NCBI GenBank assembly: GCA_031264975.1
Contig: JAISDH010000303.1
Location: forward strand, 1 to 9,423
Length of the DNA stretch: 9,423 nt
Source of the DNA: Bacteroidales bacterium
GTDB taxonomy: Bacteria; Bacteroidota; Bacteroidia; Bacteroidales; WCHB1-69
Reading direction: 5' to 3'
Below are positions 6,775 to 9,423 of the stretch, piece after piece. The stretch's first letter is position 1. Each line of letters starts with the position of its first letter. A program made the translations under genes and the position numbers. The notes under the pieces are model-generated. The model made no database searches. It was not told the DNA's origin and saw only the letters and a list, made by a program, of their open reading frames with translations.

Positions 6775-7338
6775 TTATGATAACAGCGATATTTCGCCTG
6801 CCTTTTGGTAAACGGGAATATTTGTTTTTAGTATACTCTCATAAAGAATAATTTTTCTAACCTCTACTTCCTGGATAAAGGACGTTTGCGAAGCTTCTAT
6901 TGTTTTCCAGAATCTTTGTTTGTCGTCAATTCTGTTGATTCGGGCAATGGTAATATGGGGAACAAAGTTTCCGAAATCGTATTTGAAGTTTAGCTTTCTC
7001 ATTTCTTTTTGGAGCTGGTTGTGCAGTTGTTCTATTATTTGCGTTTTCTGTATGCCAAACCAAAGAACGCGCGGTTGATACCGACTGCCGAACGCGCCAA
7101 CCGTTCCTATTCTCATGGAGAAAGAGGGAATATTCGACGCGGCAACATTCATTCCTTCCATGATAGAAGGTATTTTCTCTTCCGGCGTTTCTCCAAGAAA
7201 CTTCAAGGTTGCGTGTATCAAATCCGGTTTTACCCAATTGATTTTGTCCAACTTTGTAGAAACGGATTTGATTTTGGCATAAACGTCCAAAAAAGATGAA
7301 GACGGAATAATATCTATAGCGATAAATAAACGTTTCAC
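6775..7338 (-). CDS. thpR: RNA 2',3'-cyclic phosphodiesterase (2H phosphoesterase / 2'-5' RNA ligase family)
   Basis: A 187-residue 2H-family protein. Both catalytic histidine motifs are present and correctly spaced: H42-A-T44 (HATLKFLG) and H128-I-T130 (FVPHITIARI). The family hydrolyses 2',3'-cyclic phosphates on RNA ends to 2'-phosphates and can ligate tRNA halves in vitro; the biological role in bacteria is poorly settled. The start is GTG at 7338, giving MKRLFIAIDI, the standard N-terminus. The GTG overlaps the fprA stop codon in a GTGA, so translational coupling to fprA is likely. It is followed after 42 bp by the sirtuin. No truncation or unusual domain is seen. Confidence 0.92.
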   Translation of the reverse strand: MKRLFIAIDIIPSSSFLDVYAKIKSVSTKLDKINWVKPDLIHATLKFLGETPEEKIPSIMEGMNVAASNIPSFSMRIGTVGAFGSRYQPRVLWFGIQKTQIIEQLHNQLQKEMRKLNFKYDFGNFVPHITIARINRIDDKQRFWKTIEASQTSFIQEVEVRKIILYESILKTNIPVYQKAGEISLLS

Positions 7339-8537
7339 GGATGTAACAGCTTTAATCTTTTAGCCATTTCCTGTCCCAATTCAAACCCGGACTGATATTT
7401 TTCTTTGGTAACAGCCTGTTTATTTTCGACGGGCGTCCCTACAAGTTCCCAATTCATTGTTTGGGAAAAGGCGGTCAATCGTTTTACGGCGGCGCCTGCC
7501 CAGGTAAAAGAGCCGTAACAGGTATAGAGCCGGTTTTTAATGCCCCGACATTCAATAGCGGATAATAATTTTTCCACCAAGGGATATACTCCTCCCATAT
7601 AGGTTGGGCATCCGATAATGAGACCTTTGTATCTAAAGACGTCCGAGAGAATAAACGAAGAATCGGTTTTGGAGACATTATGGATAACAACATTTTTTAT
7701 TCCCCCTGCAACAACGCCTTCGGCAACGGCTTCGGTTAACTGTTGCGTGTTTCCATACATGGAACCAAATGCAATAACAACGCCTTCTTCTTCGGCTTCG
7801 TAACGGCTCCACTTATCGTATAAATCTATCACCTTGACGATTTCCTGTTGCCAAACCGGACCATGGGTAGAACAAATGATTTTGACCGGTAATGAGGCTA
7901 TCTTTTTGAGAGCGCTTTGTGTTGGCGTGCCATATTTCCCAACGATGCAGGCATAATAGCGGCGCATTTCGTCCCAAAAACAGTCGGTATTTATGCAGGC
8001 GTCCGAATAGTCGCCGTCGATTGTGCCAAAAGTACCGAAGGCGTCCGCAGAAAAGAGGATATTATCGCGGTCTTCGTATGCAACCATTACCTCAGGCCAG
8101 TGAACCATGGGCGCGGTATAAAAGGTGAGCGTTCTTTTTCCCAAAGATAAAGTATCTCCTTCTTTCACTTCGTGCAATTGCGTATGAATATGAAAGTAAC
8201 CATTGAGCATATCAAAGGTTTTGGCGTTACCTACAATGGTGATGTTGGGATATTTTTGCCTTAACAACCCGATTGAACCGGCATGGTCAGGCTCCATGTG
8301 ATTGACGATTAAATAATCAATACTTCTTTCTCCAAGAATAGCTTCTATTTTGGTAAGATACACGTCCGCAAAAGATATGTCTACGGTATCGACGAGGGCG
8401 ATTTTTTCATCTACTATCAAGTAGGAATTATAAGCAACCCCTTTAGGTAAGGGTAAATAATTTTCAAACAAACTTTTTTGACGGTCGTTAACCCCTACAT
8501 GGAAAATATTTTCCGCAATGGGTTTTCTGTTATACAT
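7335..8537 (-). CDS. fprA: Flavodiiron protein, A-type (O2/NO reductase)
   Basis: Flavodiiron proteins reduce O2 to water and/or NO to N2O in the cytoplasm of anaerobes, with electrons usually delivered by rubredoxin. The 400-residue protein has the two-domain class A layout. The metallo-beta-lactamase-like domain (about 1-245) carries all diiron ligands: H80-x-E82-x-D84-H85, H146 (in MVHWPE), D165 (SADAFGTF) and H225 (STHGPVW). The flavodoxin domain (about 253-400) has the FMN phosphate loop SMYGNT (259-264), a PTYMGG loop and YGSFTWAG. There is no C-terminal rubredoxin or flavin reductase extension, so electrons must come from a separate donor, probably the rubredoxin encoded just upstream. 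A terminator lies between the two genes, so fprA probably has its own promoter or depends on read-through. It heads the operon thpR-cobB-hutI-folK. Confidence 0.95.
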   Translation of the reverse strand: MYNRKPIAENIFHVGVNDRQKSLFENYLPLPKGVAYNSYLIVDEKIALVDTVDISFADVYLTKIEAILGERSIDYLIVNHMEPDHAGSIGLLRQKYPNITIVGNAKTFDMLNGYFHIHTQLHEVKEGDTLSLGKRTLTFYTAPMVHWPEVMVAYEDRDNILFSADAFGTFGTIDGDYSDACINTDCFWDEMRRYYACIVGKYGTPTQSALKKIASLPVKIICSTHGPVWQQEIVKVIDLYDKWSRYEAEEEGVVIAFGSMYGNTQQLTEAVAEGVVAGGIKNVVIHNVSKTDSSFILSDVFRYKGLIIGCPTYMGGVYPLVEKLLSAIECRGIKNRLYTCYGSFTWAGAAVKRLTAFSQTMNWELVGTPVENKQAVTKEKYQSGFELGQEMAKRLKLLHP

Positions 8538-8548
8538 CTTTGTTTCGG

Positions 8549-8580
8549 TATTTATATTTTAAATTACGATAATAATCAAA
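8549..8580 (-). promoter_or_regulatory. Weak candidate promoter for fprA
   Basis: On the minus strand a TTTG (8577-8580) is followed after 20 bases by TATAAATA (8549-8556). The spacing suits the Bacteroidetes -33/-7 arrangement, but the -7 box lacks the TTTG end of the TAnnTTTG consensus, and the predicted leader would be only a few bases long. The TTTG lies within the T-rich tail of the preceding terminator. A promoter is expected here because the terminator separates fprA from rubredoxin, but this exact placement is tentative. Confidence 0.25.
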
Positions 8581-8585
8581 AGTAA

Positions 8586-8619
8586 AATATCGGTTCGGCA
8601 TTACATCCGAACCGATATT
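8586..8619 (-). terminator. Intrinsic terminator after the rubredoxin gene
   Basis: Perfect 13-bp stem (8586-8598 with 8607-8619; core CGGTTCGG/CCGAACCG) closing an 8-base loop, 6 bp after the rubredoxin stop. On the minus strand the stem is followed by a T-rich tail (TTTTACTTTTG), as in Rho-independent terminators. The + side has no comparable T-run, so termination of the flavin reductase-rubredoxin transcript is the likely role. It may be partial and let some transcripts continue into fprA. Confidence 0.85.
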
Positions 8620-8625
8620 GTGTTC

Positions 8626-8784
8626 TTAATCTTCCAATTCAAATTGGTCTTTGGACACGCCGCATATCGGGCACACCCAATCACTTGGAATATTTTCAAA
8701 CTTTGTTCCCGGAGCGATACCGCTATCGGGGTCTCCTATTTCGGGGTCGTAAACATACCCGCATACTACACATACATATTTCAT
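8626..8784 (-). CDS. Rubredoxin
   Basis: A small cytoplasmic electron carrier with one Fe bound by four cysteines. The 52-residue product has the two knuckles C5-V-V-C8-G-Y and C38-P-I-C41-G, the conserved aromatic/acidic middle (YDPEIGDPDSGIAPGTKFENIPSDW) and an acidic C-terminus, an ordinary single-domain rubredoxin at full length. It starts 35 bp after the flavin reductase stop and is probably co-transcribed with it. In Moorella Hrb the same two domains are fused in the same order and pass electrons from NADH to FprA. With fprA next downstream, the rubredoxin most likely serves as its electron donor. The terminator after it may set rubredoxin and reductase levels separately from the fprA operon. 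Confidence 0.96.
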   Translation of the reverse strand: MKYVCVVCGYVYDPEIGDPDSGIAPGTKFENIPSDWVCPICGVSKDQFELED

Positions 8785-8819
8785 GACAATTTATTTATTA
8801 TGATTAATATTCTTTATTC

Positions 8820-9335
8820 TTATTTTTTCTCAATATGGGAAGGCGCATTTTCAGGGGTGATTCCTCTTTTTATCTCATGATAGTATTGATAAGTCAGCGG
8901 AATATCTTCTTCCGACACAGTGGCGCAATCAGCTACCTTTCCGATAAATAAAACATGCGTTCCCAAGTCTATTTCCTGTTCCAGGATACACTCAAACCAC
9001 GATAAAGTATCTTCCAATACAATAGGAATCCCTGTTATCTTTCCCACAAGATATTTACACTTTTCAAACTTATTAAAATCTCTACCGGAGCGAAACCCAA
9101 AATTACCAATGGTTATCGGAGCATAGTGTTGTTTTAGAACCGAGATACCAAAAGCTTTTTTCTTTTGAATCAATGCCGTTGTATAATTATCCTTACTGGC
9201 GGCTACTGCAATTTTTTCCGGTATAGCCGTAACCTGAAAGACAGCCGTTGCCACAAAAGCATTTTTTTTCTCTCCGTCTTCCGAAGAAATAATATACACT
9301 CCATAAGTTAGCTTTGAAAATGAGTTTATATCCAT
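8820..9335 (-). CDS. Flavin reductase-like FMN-binding protein (Hrb N-terminal domain type)
   Basis: A 171-residue protein of the flavin reductase/flavoredoxin fold, predicted to bind FMN and oxidise NAD(P)H. Visible family features are TAVFQVTA (30-37), GFRSGRDFNKF (80-90), GIPIVLEDTLSWFEC (102-116), GTHVLFIGKV (125-134) and the C-terminal LTYQYYHEIKRGITPENAP (147-165). This last segment resembles the linker region of high-molecular-weight rubredoxins (Hrb), where a rubredoxin domain follows. Here the protein stops, and a separate rubredoxin gene follows 35 bp later. The ATG at 9335 lies about 27 bp downstream of the transcription start predicted from a TAnnTTTG box. The likely role is NAD(P)H:rubredoxin oxidoreductase activity feeding FprA; this is inferred from context and Hrb similarity. 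A generic flavin reductase or flavoredoxin is the alternative. Confidence 0.85.
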   Translation of the reverse strand: MDINSFSKLTYGVYIISSEDGEKKNAFVATAVFQVTAIPEKIAVAASKDNYTTALIQKKKAFGISVLKQHYAPITIGNFGFRSGRDFNKFEKCKYLVGKITGIPIVLEDTLSWFECILEQEIDLGTHVLFIGKVADCATVSEEDIPLTYQYYHEIKRGITPENAPSHIEKK

Positions 9336-9362
9336 ACTATTCTAATGTCTTTTAAAAGTCTG

Positions 9363-9370
9363 CAAATGTA
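9363..9370 (-). promoter_or_regulatory. Bacteroidetes -7 promoter box for flavin reductase-rubredoxin
   Basis: TACATTTG on the minus strand matches the Bacteroidetes -7 consensus TAnnTTTG exactly, 27 bp before the flavin reductase ATG. The -33 element is poor: about 20 bases upstream there is only a TTAA. A 10-bp palindrome CTTTTAAAAG sits between the box and the ATG, near the expected transcription start, and could be an operator, although such AT palindromes arise by chance. Beyond the flavin reductase start, 9336-9423 contains no gene that I can see. Confidence 0.6.
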
Positions 9371-9423
9371 TAATTTTTTATGACACGGATTTAATTTAAT
9401 AGCAAATAAATCACCACAAACAA

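Noticed and set aside
8620..8880. Open + frame of 86 codons opposite rubredoxin
   Set aside because: It is antisense to an unmistakable rubredoxin with all four cysteines and has no recognisable protein features.

Overview
The window looks like chromosomal DNA of an anaerobic or microaerotolerant member of the Bacteroidetes, most likely Bacteroidales. The evidence is the moderately AT-rich composition, weak Shine-Dalgarno sequences, a TAnnTTTG-type promoter box, a Porin_O_P outer-membrane protein, a zinc-cysteine-poor sirtuin of the type I recall from Bacteroides relatives, and a flavodiiron/rubredoxin oxygen-defence set. Species cannot be fixed from the sequence.

Left half, + strand (36-4045): a four-gene assimilatory sulfate operon, cysD-cysN-cysH-porin, with gaps of 10, 49 and 12 bp. 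CysD and CysN form ATP sulfurylase, which makes adenylyl sulfate (APS). CysN has no fused APS kinase, and CysH carries the cysteine set of iron-sulfur APS reductases, so APS is probably reduced directly to sulfite without PAPS. The porin is probably the outer-membrane entry for the anion. Inner-membrane sulfate transport and sulfite reductase are not in the window.

Middle (4046-4282): a 237-bp convergent intergenic region full of repeats. It has a 25-bp perfect inverted repeat built from a 9-bp motif, followed by a stretch with almost no A on the + strand that contains a 31/27-bp direct repeat and an 8-bp tandem repeat.

Right half, - strand (9335 down to 4283): two transcription units. The first, flavin reductase then rubredoxin, starts behind a good TAnnTTTG box and ends at a strong hairpin terminator. 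The second runs fprA, thpR, cobB-type sirtuin, hutI, folK, with two stop/start overlaps and short gaps elsewhere. The flavin reductase and rubredoxin look like the two halves of a high-molecular-weight rubredoxin (Hrb), the known electron donor to FprA, so the right end probably encodes a complete chain from NAD(P)H to O2 or NO. The remaining genes of the second unit (RNA-end phosphodiesterase, deacylase, imidazolonepropionase, folate enzyme) are housekeeping or catabolic, with no obvious shared pathway.

I see no clearly new multi-gene system. The most unusual items are the palindromic repeat locus, the split Hrb beside FprA, and the isolated hutI in a folK/sirtuin/FprA operon.
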